Source: an uncultured Eggerthella sp. (GTDB taxonomy: Bacteria > Actinomycetota > Coriobacteriia > Coriobacteriales > Eggerthellaceae). Taken from it: DNA of 64,000 bases. The stretch lies in contig URBX01000006.1 in NCBI GenBank assembly GCA_900546175.1, positions 50,613 to 114,612 of the forward strand. The letters are read 5' to 3'. A program made the translations under genes and the position numbers. A model generated the notes under the pieces. The model was not told the origin of the DNA, ran no database searches, and was given only the letters and a program-made list of their open reading frames with translations. Of the stretch, positions 25,600 through 34,932 are shown one piece after another (within the stretch, counting starts at the first letter, position 1; every line of letters begins with the position of its first letter).

Positions 25600-28260
25600 A
25601 TGATAGAATTATTTTCATTTTCCCAACAGGGCCGAAAGCCCTTTACTCTTCAAGCTTCTTCGAAGCTTTATCGAAGGAGCAAATTACTTTCTCGAGTGGA
25701 TGCTTCTTGCCATTCAGGAATCATAATCGAAGGTCCTGCTGGCTACGGCAAAACCGTTTTGGCGTATCATTTGGCTAAACAAAAAGGCAACCAGACATGT
25801 TGTTTATGGATTGATTGTGCCTCTTCTGATTACCGGAAGTTACTTTCGAATCGTGCCTATTTATATCAGGCGGTGTTAACAAAGGTCTATGACGTTATTG
25901 TTTTTGACGGGTTTGATGCAAAAGATGTCAATGCTCTTGTTTATTATGTTCAGTCGCTTCGAAGATATGAAATTGAGGTGATAATCACCACTCGATTTCA
26001 TGGTCTAGAAGATTATCTTTCAGGTTTTTTTTCAATTTGTGCCGAAGAGTTATTGGTAAGCAATAAAGAATTTGACCGCTTAGGAATTCCGCCTTCTTCT
26101 CGTCTGCCAGAAAAAAGGATACCTGCAGTTTGTTTTTCTCCTTTTGAAGGACGAAGCAGCTTCTTTTCGTCCTTATTGCAGAGGCCTATTGTTGATTACG
26201 CTTCCTTTCTTGAAAAACTACTCATTGTTCTTGAAAGGGGTTCTTTTTCTTCTCTTGAGTGTTTTTTCGGAAAAGAAACCGAAGAAAAGTTGCTTGAGCT
26301 CCAAAAACGCTATCCTCACTGTGGGCTTGATTTTTCAAGAAAAACTTTCTGTGCACCCGTTGCTTCATCTCTGCAACGATTTGCCCTATTGAAAGCGGTA
26401 GTTCAGCAGTGTGATTCGTACTCTTTGCTTTGTGATGAATATGCATTCATAAATGGTGTTTTAGCAGTCCTTTGCTCAAGTGGTCAGCAGGTGTTTGCTT
26501 CCGAGGTTGCAAGAAAAACAAAGAATCCACGGTGTATTGCACAGTTTCTTGAAAAGGGACACCTCTTTCTTTTTGAAAGGGGTCATTTTTCTCAAATAGA
26601 AATCCTTTCTTCATTTGTTGAGAAGGAGACGTTATCGCTTGCTGTTTTAATGCGTTTGCTTCAAGTCAATGTCTTTTTTGGAGAAGAGAAGGAGGTAACT
26701 TCTTGTCGTGAAGCTTTAATCAGCATTCTCTATATGAAAGAAGAACAGCTGTCGTCTCAAGGGTTTTCAAAACATATCGCGTTTGCATCTCTCCGCTTGC
26801 TTGTTTTGGCGTATGAATCTCTTAGTTGTGTGCGGTTTTCCTTTTGTGAGAAAAAACGGTACTATCACCGTTTTTTGGAAACCATGAGTCTTTATTTTCA
26901 AATTACTCAATCAACTCATCTGCTGAATAGCGAACAAATAAAAGTGCTTCTCTGTTCACCAGAGACATATCTTGAAGGCATATGCACTTTTTCATTTTTA
27001 GCAGCAGCAAGAAAGAGAAGCGCTCTTTTTGTGCTAAAAGAATTAGCACAAGAGAAAAAGAATCAAAAAATGGTTCTTGAACTTCTTTCTTACAGTCTTT
27101 TGTTTCAGTCGAGCTTGTTTTCTGAAGAATGCGATGAGTTACTTTTTGAGAAAGTACTTATTGCAGAGCAAACAGCTCCAAAACAAAGAGTTGGGAAGGA
27201 CTTGTCAGAAGAGAACAGTCAAGCACTCGAGCTACTTTTACACGATGTTCTTTTTGAGAGGAAAAAGGGAAGTGTAGAAGGGCTGTCACTTGTGGTATTT
27301 GACGCCTTTATTCTTGAAGAGTTGGAACACTCGTTTTCTCAATTATTAAAAATGGAAGGGTTTGCGCAGTATGCTGTTAATGCGCGGGAAATGGGCGCAT
27401 ATTTGCAGAAGCAAAAAAGAGAGAGAATTGAACGCAAGGCGGGATTGAGTCCTGTTCCTCTTATGGCAAGGCAAGAAGAGACTCATTCTGGAAACCCTCA
27501 TCTCTATCTATCAGTTTTGGGAGGTTTTAGTGCTGAGGTTGTTACGGAAGAACAGCGTTTTCCTGTTGCGGTTCGAAGCAAGGGTCAGGAGCTTTTGACT
27601 ATTCTCGCCGCAAATCAAGGATCTGCAGTATCTCGTACACGTATAGAAAATGCGCTCTGGCCAGACTCAACTGCTAACAAAGCACGTCAAAGTTTTTATA
27701 CCTTAACAAATACTGTTTCGAAATCGTTTGGTGTGTATGCTGAGAATGTTAAGTTTTTTGAGACACGCTATAACTCTGTGTATATGAGGAAAAATCTCGT
27801 TAGAACTGATTTGGAGGAACTTGATAAAATATGCCAATTGTTTTTAGTTGATTCGCCTGATTTTGAAAAGTATCAAGAGTGTTTCATTCAGCTTAAGCGC
27901 CTCTACAAAGGACCAATACTTCCAGGACATGACATAGAGGAAATAAAGGCCTATAGGCAAAGTTATGCAAATAAAACTATTACGGCACTCTTAAAAGGAC
28001 AGCAGGAATTGGTGAAATTAGAGGAGCTGCACTTAGCACTGAATTATCTCGAGTTTGCCTTCGAGATTAATCCCGGAAGGGAAGACGTGTGCTATGAATT
28101 GATGACAATTCAGTATCGGTTGGGGCAAAATCAGGCAGCACTTGAAACATATCGTGTTTGCCGTTCGTATTTGACCAGCGTATTAGGTCTTCCTGCACCT
28201 CAAAGGCTTTCTCTGTTGAACAATAAAATATTTCACGATATGCAGACTGCTAAAAGATAG
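25600..28260 (+). CDS. P-loop ATPase with C-terminal SARP-type wHTH/BTAD regulator
   Basis: A large (886 aa) putative transcription regulator, not recognised as a named gene. The N-terminal part is an ATPase: Walker A GPAGYGKT at 45-52 and a Walker B-like IVFDGF at 100-105. The middle (about 200-620) is leucine/phenylalanine-rich and helical with no clear motif, possibly a degenerate repeat array. Around 635-720 is an OmpR-like winged helix (KGQELLTILAANQG...RIENALWPD), followed by a bacterial transcriptional activation domain (about 730-880) with TPR-like helices. The output domain is thus C-terminal, opposite to classical SARPs such as AfsR. It stands alone, with AAGGAGAG before its ATG. 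Targets are unknown. Confidence 0.8.
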   Translation: MIELFSFSQQGRKPFTLQASSKLYRRSKLLSRVDASCHSGIIIEGPAGYGKTVLAYHLAKQKGNQTCCLWIDCASSDYRKLLSNRAYLYQAVLTKVYDVIVFDGFDAKDVNALVYYVQSLRRYEIEVIITTRFHGLEDYLSGFFSICAEELLVSNKEFDRLGIPPSSRLPEKRIPAVCFSPFEGRSSFFSSLLQRPIVDYASFLEKLLIVLERGSFSSLECFFGKETEEKLLELQKRYPHCGLDFSRKTFCAPVASSLQRFALLKAVVQQCDSYSLLCDEYAFINGVLAVLCSSGQQVFASEVARKTKNPRCIAQFLEKGHLFLFERGHFSQIEILSSFVEKETLSLAVLMRLLQVNVFFGEEKEVTSCREALISILYMKEEQLSSQGFSKHIAFASLRLLVLAYESLSCVRFSFCEKKRYYHRFLETMSLYFQITQSTHLLNSEQIKVLLCSPETYLEGICTFSFLAAARKRSALFVLKELAQEKKNQKMVLELLSYSLLFQSSLFSEECDELLFEKVLIAEQTAPKQRVGKDLSEENSQALELLLHDVLFERKKGSVEGLSLVVFDAFILEELEHSFSQLLKMEGFAQYAVNAREMGAYLQKQKRERIERKAGLSPVPLMARQEETHSGNPHLYLSVLGGFSAEVVTEEQRFPVAVRSKGQELLTILAANQGSAVSRTRIENALWPDSTANKARQSFYTLTNTVSKSFGVYAENVKFFETRYNSVYMRKNLVRTDLEELDKICQLFLVDSPDFEKYQECFIQLKRLYKGPILPGHDIEEIKAYRQSYANKTITALLKGQQELVKLEELHLALNYLEFAFEINPGREDVCYELMTIQYRLGQNQAALETYRVCRSYLTSVLGLPAPQRLSLLNNKIFHDMQTAKR

Positions 28261-28307
28261 TTTATTTTCGCAGATTATGAGGGACGTGTAGTTAAAAGAT
28301 AAAGCTC

Positions 28308-28316
28308 TGGTATAGT
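28308..28316 (+). promoter_or_regulatory. Extended -10 upstream of secA
   Basis: TGG-TATAGT at 28308-28316 lies 31 bp before the secA ATG. The -35 region is poor. Confidence 0.45.
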
Positions 28317-28347
28317 TTGTTGGATACCTAAATAGAAAAGAGTTTTT

Positions 28348-31113
28348 ATGGGGTTTTTTACAAAACTATTAAGTGTTGGCGAAGGAAAGCCACTCAAGAA
28401 ATATCAAAAGATTGTTGAACAAATTAACAAGCTCGAGCCATCTATGCAGAGCAAAACCCCTGAGCAGCTTCGTCAGGTAACTGAAGAGCTTCGCGAAAGG
28501 GTTCAAAAAGGGGCAACTCTTGATGAAGTAATGCCTGAGGCTTTTGCTGCTGTACGAGAGGCAAGCGTTCGTACTATTGGTTTGCGCCATTATGATGTAC
28601 AGCTTATTGGCGCAATGGCGCTAAATGATGGCAAGATTGCAGAAATGAAAACTGGTGAAGGTAAAACTCTCGTTTCTACTCTTGCAGGTTATTTAAATGC
28701 ACTTCCTGGTCATAACGTGCACGTAGTTACCGTTAATGATTATTTGGCTCGTCGTGACAGTGAGTGGATGAGTCAAATATATTCTTATTTAGGTATGAGT
28801 GTTGGCTGCGTTTATAACGGTATGAATAATGAAGAGAAAGTAAAAGCATACCAGGCTGACGTAACGTATGGCACCAACTCAGAATTTGGTTTTGACTACC
28901 TGCGCGACAACATGGTAAATCGCGCTTCTAATCGTGTGCAGCGCGGTCATCATTTTGCAATTGTGGACGAGGTTGACTCTATCCTTATCGACGAAGCTCG
29001 TACTCCGTTAATTATTTCTGGCGCTGGCGAGGATGCTGCTGATCTCTATCGTCAGTTTGCAAATGCGGTTCGCGGTTTGCAAAATGAAGTAGACTTTGAA
29101 ATGGATGAGGCAAAGCGCACCATTTATACCACCGAAGTTGGTCTTGAGAAGGTTGAATTCCTTACGGGTATTGATGATATTTTCAGCAACCCAAATGGTC
29201 TTTACGCAAATCATCTCCAGCAGGCATTGCGCGCTCAATTCTTGTTCCATCGTGATATCGACTACATTGTTACTCCTGAACGAGAAATCAAAATTGTTGA
29301 CGAATTTACTGGCCGCATCATGGAAGGCCGTAGATATTCCGAAGGTCTTCATCAAGCTATTGAAGCTAAAGAAGGGGTAATGGTTCGTCAGGAAAACCAA
29401 ACTTTGGCAACTATTACCTTGCAGAACTACTTCCGTCTATACGATAAGCTTTCTGGTATGACCGGTACTGCTATGACCGAAGACTCTGAGTTTCGTCAGA
29501 TTTACGATTTAGCGGTTGTGGCTATTCCTCCAAATAAGCCGGTAATTCGTAAAGATAACAACGACTTGATTTATCGAACTATGGATGCAAAATTCAATGC
29601 TGTAGTTGATGAAATTGAAGAACATCATCGTCTTGGTCAGCCAATTTTGGTTGGTACGGTTTCAATTGAAAGTTCCGAACGTTTAAGCAAATTGCTGCTC
29701 AAACGAGGCATTCATCATGAAGTTTTAAACGCAAAGCAGCATGAGCGAGAAGCATCGATTGTTGCTCAAGCGGGTCGTGCTGGTGCTGTTACTATTGCAA
29801 CTAACATGGCTGGTCGTGGTACTGACATTTTGTTGGGTGGTAACCCTGAGGAAATGGCAGAAGTATTTTTGGCTGAAATGCTTGAAGATGCAGATAGCGA
29901 CCCAACGCCTGAACAGATTGCAGCCGCGAAGGAAAAAGCAGAAGCAATTACCAAAGAAGAATCGGCTCTTGTTCGCAAAGCGGGCGGTTTATATGTAATT
30001 GGCACTGAGCGACATGAATCGCGTCGTATTGACAATCAGCTTCGTGGTCGTTCTGGTCGTCAAGGCGATCCGGGCTGCACTCAGTTCTATCTATCACTTG
30101 AAGATGATTTGATGCGTCTTTTCGGTGGAGATAAGATGAATTCAGTTAGTCGAATGATGGAGAAAACAAACCTTCCTGAAGATATGCCTATCGATGCAGG
30201 CATGGTTTCAAAGGCTATTGAATCAGCTCAGCGTCAAGTTGAATCCATTAACTTTGCTGCTCGTAAACGAGTTCTTGAGTATGACGATGTCATGAATTTA
30301 CAACGTATGGCTATCTATAAAGAACGTAATGCAATTCTTGATGGCAAGGATCTTACCGAGCGAATTCCGGAAATTATTGATGACGCGGTAACTGCGGCAG
30401 TGCTTGAAAGTTGCAATCCGAAATTAGCTTCTGATGACTGGGATACTGATGTATTAAACGCATGGTTAGTCACTATGACCGGTGATAATTCTCTGACTCT
30501 TGATAGCTTTAACCACGATGATGACGTGGACGTTCTTCGTGAACAAATTTCAGCACATTTCCAAAGTATTTATGATGAAAAGCAGGCTCAGCTTGGTCCT
30601 ATTATGGCGCAATTGCAAGGTCAGGTTATGCTTCGTTTATTGGACACTCGCTGGATGAACCATCTTCAGGAAATGGATTACTTGAAGAGCGGTATCAACT
30701 TGCGTGCATATGGCCACCGCGATCCATTAACCGAATATCGTGAAGAGGCTCATAAAAGCTTTGCTGAATTAACCGCTTCTATTTATAGAGACTTTCTCCA
30801 ATTTCTGTTGCGCTCTTCGTTCAAGATTGAAGCAAAAGAAGAGGAGAAGAAGTCACCTTTGGAAGGTAATGTTTCTTACTCTAATCCTGAAGAGACGCTC
30901 AACACTGCTGGTTCGGCAATGAGCGGAGCAAAGAGACAAGCAGGTTCTGCTGCTTCAAGTGATGAGCAAACCCTTAAAGAAGCACCAAAGAAGACAAAGA
31001 CTATCCAGAAGGACAAAAATGACCCTTATGCAAATGTTGGTCGAAATGATAAGTGTCCTTGTGGTTCTGGTAAGAAGTTTAAGAATTGTCATGGTAGGCC
31101 CGCAAACAGATAG
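28348..31113 (+). CDS. secA: Preprotein translocase ATPase SecA
   Basis: Motor ATPase (921 aa) that drives unfolded preproteins through SecYEG. Walker A is GEGKT at 103-107, the DEAD-type box is VDEVDSILIDEART, and helicase motif VI is QLRGRSGRQGDPG. The preprotein crosslinking domain (about 225-375) and the C-terminal wing and scaffold are complete. The C-terminal zinc site is CPCGSGKKFKNCH (C903, C905, C914, H915), the SecB/ribosome-binding tail typical of SecA1. The ribosome site is weak (AAAAGAG). prfB follows after 30 bp. Confidence 0.97.
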   Translation: MGFFTKLLSVGEGKPLKKYQKIVEQINKLEPSMQSKTPEQLRQVTEELRERVQKGATLDEVMPEAFAAVREASVRTIGLRHYDVQLIGAMALNDGKIAEMKTGEGKTLVSTLAGYLNALPGHNVHVVTVNDYLARRDSEWMSQIYSYLGMSVGCVYNGMNNEEKVKAYQADVTYGTNSEFGFDYLRDNMVNRASNRVQRGHHFAIVDEVDSILIDEARTPLIISGAGEDAADLYRQFANAVRGLQNEVDFEMDEAKRTIYTTEVGLEKVEFLTGIDDIFSNPNGLYANHLQQALRAQFLFHRDIDYIVTPEREIKIVDEFTGRIMEGRRYSEGLHQAIEAKEGVMVRQENQTLATITLQNYFRLYDKLSGMTGTAMTEDSEFRQIYDLAVVAIPPNKPVIRKDNNDLIYRTMDAKFNAVVDEIEEHHRLGQPILVGTVSIESSERLSKLLLKRGIHHEVLNAKQHEREASIVAQAGRAGAVTIATNMAGRGTDILLGGNPEEMAEVFLAEMLEDADSDPTPEQIAAAKEKAEAITKEESALVRKAGGLYVIGTERHESRRIDNQLRGRSGRQGDPGCTQFYLSLEDDLMRLFGGDKMNSVSRMMEKTNLPEDMPIDAGMVSKAIESAQRQVESINFAARKRVLEYDDVMNLQRMAIYKERNAILDGKDLTERIPEIIDDAVTAAVLESCNPKLASDDWDTDVLNAWLVTMTGDNSLTLDSFNHDDDVDVLREQISAHFQSIYDEKQAQLGPIMAQLQGQVMLRLLDTRWMNHLQEMDYLKSGINLRAYGHRDPLTEYREEAHKSFAELTASIYRDFLQFLLRSSFKIEAKEEEKKSPLEGNVSYSNPEETLNTAGSAMSGAKRQAGSAASSDEQTLKEAPKKTKTIQKDKNDPYANVGRNDKCPCGSGKKFKNCHGRPANR

Positions 31114-31143
31114 TATTGCTTAACGTAAGAAAAGGTTGAAGGA

Positions 31144-32226
31144 ATGATAACCTGCGAACAAGCCCAAACACGGCTTGCAGATGCATATGGATTTTTACAT
31201 ATCGCTTCTCTTGAAGAGGAATTAGAAGCGTTAAACGAAGTGCTTGCTCAGCCAGATTTCTGGAATGATCCGGAAAAGGCTGGCAAAACAACTAAGCACG
31301 TTGCGGATATAAAAGACACCCTTTCTCGTTTCCAGTGCGCAAATAATCTTTTGGAGAGTGCAATTACTGCTCGGGAACTGATGGAAGAAGATGAGTCTTT
31401 CGAAGACGAGATGAATGAATCTCTTTCTGAACTTGAACAAATGATTGATGCTTTCGAAGTTGAATCCTGGTTTACTGGAGAGTATGACAGCTGTGATGCG
31501 ATCCTTACCGTGAATCCAGGAAGCGGTGGCTTAGAGGCACAAGACTGGACCGAGATGCTGTACCGTATGTATTCTCGCTATGCAGCAAATAAGGGTTGGA
31601 AATGTCGAGTTCTTGATTTGGTACCAGGTGAAGGTATTGGTCTTGATAGGGCGAGCATTCAAATTGAAGGAAAGAATGCTTATGGAATGCTTCGAAGCGA
31701 AACGGGAGTTCACCGTTTGGTTCGCATTTCTCCTACTGATGCAAAGCAAAGGCGACACACAACCTTTGCTGCTGTAGAAGTAGTACCCGTATTGCCAGAG
31801 GATGACATCACGATAGACATTCCTGCAAATGACGTGCGTGTTGATGTGTATCGCGCAAGCGGTCCTGGCGGTCAATGCGTTAATACTACCGATTCCGCTG
31901 TTCGTTTAACTCATATTCCGACAGGAATAGTAGTAACATGTCAAAATGAAAAATCTCAGCTTCAGAATAAAGAAGCAGCTTTTAGAGTTTTGCGGGGTAA
32001 GCTTTACGAATTAGAGGCGCAAAAACGAGAAGAGAAGCTTATGAGTATCAAGGGTGATAAAACAGAAAACACGTTTGGTAGTCAGATTCGCAATTATGTT
32101 CTCTATCCGTATCGCCTTATTAAGGATACCCGTAGTAATATTGAGAGTGGCAATGTTGATGCAGCTCTTGATGGTGATATTGACGAATTTGTTGTTGGTT
32201 ATCATCGCTGGAAAGCGTCTTTGTAA
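31144..32226 (+). CDS. prfB: Peptide chain release factor 2
   Basis: RF2 (360 aa) releases peptides at UAA and UGA. The GGQ motif is at 242-244. The codon-recognition tripeptide, SPF in nearly all RF2s, reads S196-P197-T198 here. The N-terminal region runs in one frame from the ATG at 31144, with no in-frame TGA and no CUUUGA slip site, so the common autoregulatory +1 frameshift is absent. The protein is clearly RF2 and not RF1: RISP context, and a C-terminus with NYVLYPYRLIKD. The gene follows secA, as in many Gram-positive bacteria. Confidence 0.95.
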   Translation: MITCEQAQTRLADAYGFLHIASLEEELEALNEVLAQPDFWNDPEKAGKTTKHVADIKDTLSRFQCANNLLESAITARELMEEDESFEDEMNESLSELEQMIDAFEVESWFTGEYDSCDAILTVNPGSGGLEAQDWTEMLYRMYSRYAANKGWKCRVLDLVPGEGIGLDRASIQIEGKNAYGMLRSETGVHRLVRISPTDAKQRRHTTFAAVEVVPVLPEDDITIDIPANDVRVDVYRASGPGGQCVNTTDSAVRLTHIPTGIVVTCQNEKSQLQNKEAAFRVLRGKLYELEAQKREEKLMSIKGDKTENTFGSQIRNYVLYPYRLIKDTRSNIESGNVDAALDGDIDEFVVGYHRWKASL

Positions 32227-32256
32227 AACGTTTTGACTGCAGAATGAAAGGAAAAT

Positions 32257-33084
32257 ATGAATTCTCAAGCAGCTCAAGAAAAAGCAGGAGCAATTCGCAA
32301 AAATATAATTGAAATGCTCCATGCTGCAGGTTCCGGTCATCCAGGCGGTTCCTTGTCATGTGCGGACATTATGGCATCTCTCTTCTTTGGCGGGGTAATG
32401 ACTTACAACCCAAATGATCCAAAAGATGAGACCAGAGATCGCTTTATTCTTGCAAAGGGTCATGCAGCACCTGCTCTTTACGCCACTATGGCTCAAATTG
32501 GCTACATTCCAGAAGAAGAACTGCTCACTCTTCGCAAATTAGGAACTCGCTTGCAAGGACATCCAGACTCGAATCTTTTAGATTGTGTTGAAGTGTCCAC
32601 AGGCTCTTTAGGTCAGGGACTTTCCATTGCTGCGGGCATGGCAGCTGGTTTTGTTCTTGAAAATGCTCCAAATAGGGTATTTACTATTCTTGGTGACGGC
32701 GAATGTCAAGAAGGTCAGGTTTGGGAAGCGGCTCAGTTTGCTGCTCATCAGAACTTGGGCAATTTGATCGCAATCGTTGACTCTAATGGTTTACAAATTG
32801 ATGGTCGTATTGAAGACGTTTGCACCGTTGGTTCCATGACCGACAAATTCCAAGCATTCGGTTGGGAGACGTATGAGGTTGATGGTCACGATATTGATGC
32901 ACTCATTTCGCTCTTAAGCTCTCTTAAGGCATCTGATTCTCCTAAGCCAAAGGCAGTAATTGCTCACACGGTTAAAGGAAAAGGTGTTTCCTTTATGGAA
33001 AACCAGGCGGGATGGCACGGTAAAGCACCTAATGACGAAGAAACTCAGATTGCGCTTGAAGAATTGGAGGTTTTCTGTGGTTAA
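32257..33084 (+). CDS. Transketolase, N-terminal subunit
   Basis: First half of a split transketolase (275 aa), holding the ThDP pyrophosphate-binding domain. The motif GDGECQEGQ...SN is at about 148-178, and the N-terminal GSGHPGGSLS and KGHAAPALYA segments are present. It would form an alpha2beta2 enzyme with the next gene in the non-oxidative pentose phosphate pathway. Its TAA overlaps the start of the second subunit (GTGGTTAA). Confidence 0.94.
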   Translation: MNSQAAQEKAGAIRKNIIEMLHAAGSGHPGGSLSCADIMASLFFGGVMTYNPNDPKDETRDRFILAKGHAAPALYATMAQIGYIPEEELLTLRKLGTRLQGHPDSNLLDCVEVSTGSLGQGLSIAAGMAAGFVLENAPNRVFTILGDGECQEGQVWEAAQFAAHQNLGNLIAIVDSNGLQIDGRIEDVCTVGSMTDKFQAFGWETYEVDGHDIDALISLLSSLKASDSPKPKAVIAHTVKGKGVSFMENQAGWHGKAPNDEETQIALEELEVFCG

Positions 33085-34051
33085 GTTGGCAACTCCAGAA
33101 CAGGCACAAGAAAAGAAAGCTACGCGTGCGGCATACGGAGTAACCTTATCTCAGCTTGCTGAAGAAGGAATGAAAGTTGTTGCGGTTGATGCAGATTTGA
33201 CTGGTTCTACTACTACTAAGGCTTTTGCTTCAGCAAGTCCTGAAAATGCAAAGCGTCTTTTCAATGTTGGTATTGCTGAACAAAACATGATTGACGTTGC
33301 AGCAGGTCTTTCATTGACTGGTAATGTTGCTTTTACTGGTTCTTTTGCAGTGTTTGGAACAGGTCGCGCTTATGATCAGATTCGCAATACTGTTTGTTAT
33401 TCAAAACTCAATGTAAAAATTGCGCCTACTCACGCAGGTATTTCTGTTGGTCCTGACGGCGGTTCTCATCAGATGTTGGAAGATGTTGCGCTTATGAGAG
33501 GTCTTCCTGGAATGAATGTTTTTGTTCCAGCAGACTATTCAGCTGCTTGCGCTGCTCTTAAACTTGCAGCAAAAACTCCTGGTCCTGCGTATGTTCGTAT
33601 GGGTCGTGCAGCGGTTCCTGCTGTGTATAGCCCTGATGTTGAGCTTGAAGTAGGAAAAGCATATGTTCTCAGGGAAGGCACTGATGCAACAATCATTGCT
33701 AATGGTGTTGAGATTGCTGAGGCAAACAAGGCAGCAGATATTCTTGCAGAAGAAGGAATTTCGGTTGAGGTAATTGATGCGTTCTGCGTAAAACCTCTCG
33801 ATACTGAGACCATTCTTGCTTCCTTGAAGAAAACTGGCTGTGGCGTTGTGGCTGAAGAACATAGCGTATATGGTGGCTTAGGTTCTGCTGTCTGCGAAGT
33901 ATGTGCTGAACAGTTGCCAGTGCCATTGAAGTTGGTAGGTGTTCGCGATACCTTCGGTAAGTCCGGAGAGTTTGAAGAACTCCTTTCTTACTTCAGTCTT
34001 GACGCTGCTTCACTTGTGCAAGCTGTGAAGAATGTAATGACAAGAAAATAA
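33077..34051 (+). CDS. Transketolase, C-terminal subunit
   Basis: Second half of the split transketolase (324 aa): the pyrimidine-binding domain with the catalytic Glu in IAEQNM, followed by the transketolase C-terminal domain (about 200-320). The GTG at 33077 is chosen because TTGGAGG sits 6 bp upstream and the coding frame makes family sense only from VKLATPEQ on; the frame is open farther upstream but that stretch overlaps the first subunit. Probably translationally coupled. Confidence 0.93.
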   Translation: MVKLATPEQAQEKKATRAAYGVTLSQLAEEGMKVVAVDADLTGSTTTKAFASASPENAKRLFNVGIAEQNMIDVAAGLSLTGNVAFTGSFAVFGTGRAYDQIRNTVCYSKLNVKIAPTHAGISVGPDGGSHQMLEDVALMRGLPGMNVFVPADYSAACAALKLAAKTPGPAYVRMGRAAVPAVYSPDVELEVGKAYVLREGTDATIIANGVEIAEANKAADILAEEGISVEVIDAFCVKPLDTETILASLKKTGCGVVAEEHSVYGGLGSAVCEVCAEQLPVPLKLVGVRDTFGKSGEFEELLSYFSLDAASLVQAVKNVMTRK

Positions 34052-34104
34052 ATTGTTATAATGGCTAGGTCTCAGATAAAAAGTATTTTGAACGGAGCAT
34101 AACT

Positions 34105-34932
34105 GTGACAAATGACATTAATGGGATGCCGTTAGGCAGACATGCTGCCCACGCTCCATCTCAGGCACAGCTAACCTCTCAATTAGAGGCGCTTCCTGTT
34201 GTGGAGGTGGATGATATCCCACAAAACGCAGGTAATCCTGTAATTACCTTTGATCATGTTACGAAGATTTACGAAGCTCAGCCAAAAAAACCTGCTTTGA
34301 ATGACGTATCTCTCCAGATTTTTCCTGGCGAATTTGTGTTTTTGGTAGGTCATTCTGGTTCCGGTAAATCTACCTTTATTAACTTGATTATTCGTCAGAT
34401 TAAGCCAACATCTGGTCAGATTTTGATTGCTAACGAAAATCTTTCTCAGATGAAAAATTGGCGTGTTCCTTACTTACGTCGCAATATTGGCTGTGTTTTC
34501 CAGGACTTTAAGCTTTTGCCTAATAAGACTGTTTTTGAAAACGTTGCCTTTGCGTTGGAAGTAATTGGCAAGTCTCGTAGCGTGATTCGCTCGCAAGTCC
34601 CTGAGGTTCTTCGCTTGGTAGGCCTTCAGGATAAAATGGAAAAATTCCCAAATCAGCTTTCTGGTGGCGAACAGCAGCGCGTAAGTATTGCACGCGCAAT
34701 TGTAAATCGTCCTCCTTTGCTTATTTGTGACGAGCCAACTGGTAACCTTGACCCTCAGAACTCTCGTGGCATTATGGATTTGCTCGAGAGGATTAATCGT
34801 ACTGGTACTACCGTATTGGTTGCAACTCATGACCGTGAAATGGTAGATAACATGCGTCGTCGCGTAATTGCGCTTGATAAGGGCCATCTTACCCGTGACC
34901 AAAATCGAGGAGTGTACGGTTTCGATGTCTAG
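34105..34932 (+). CDS. ftsE: Cell division ATP-binding protein FtsE
   Basis: ABC ATPase of the FtsEX complex, which controls peptidoglycan hydrolases at the septum. Walker A GHSGSGKS at 82-89, Q-loop FQDFKLLP, signature LSGGEQQR at 185-192, Walker B LLICDEP (D209, E210). At 275 aa it is about 45 residues longer than typical FtsE; the extra is an N-terminal polar stretch with no known motif. The start is GTG at 34105 after ACGGAGC; no later in-frame start with a ribosome site was seen before the ABC domain. It overlaps ftsX by 8 bp. Confidence 0.94.
   Translation: MTNDINGMPLGRHAAHAPSQAQLTSQLEALPVVEVDDIPQNAGNPVITFDHVTKIYEAQPKKPALNDVSLQIFPGEFVFLVGHSGSGKSTFINLIIRQIKPTSGQILIANENLSQMKNWRVPYLRRNIGCVFQDFKLLPNKTVFENVAFALEVIGKSRSVIRSQVPEVLRLVGLQDKMEKFPNQLSGGEQQRVSIARAIVNRPPLLICDEPTGNLDPQNSRGIMDLLERINRTGTTVLVATHDREMVDNMRRRVIALDKGHLTRDQNRGVYGFDV

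Noticed and set aside
31144..31250. Programmed +1 frameshift in prfB
   Set aside because: The gene is read in one frame from the ATG, with no in-frame TGA or CUUUGA context near codon 25.
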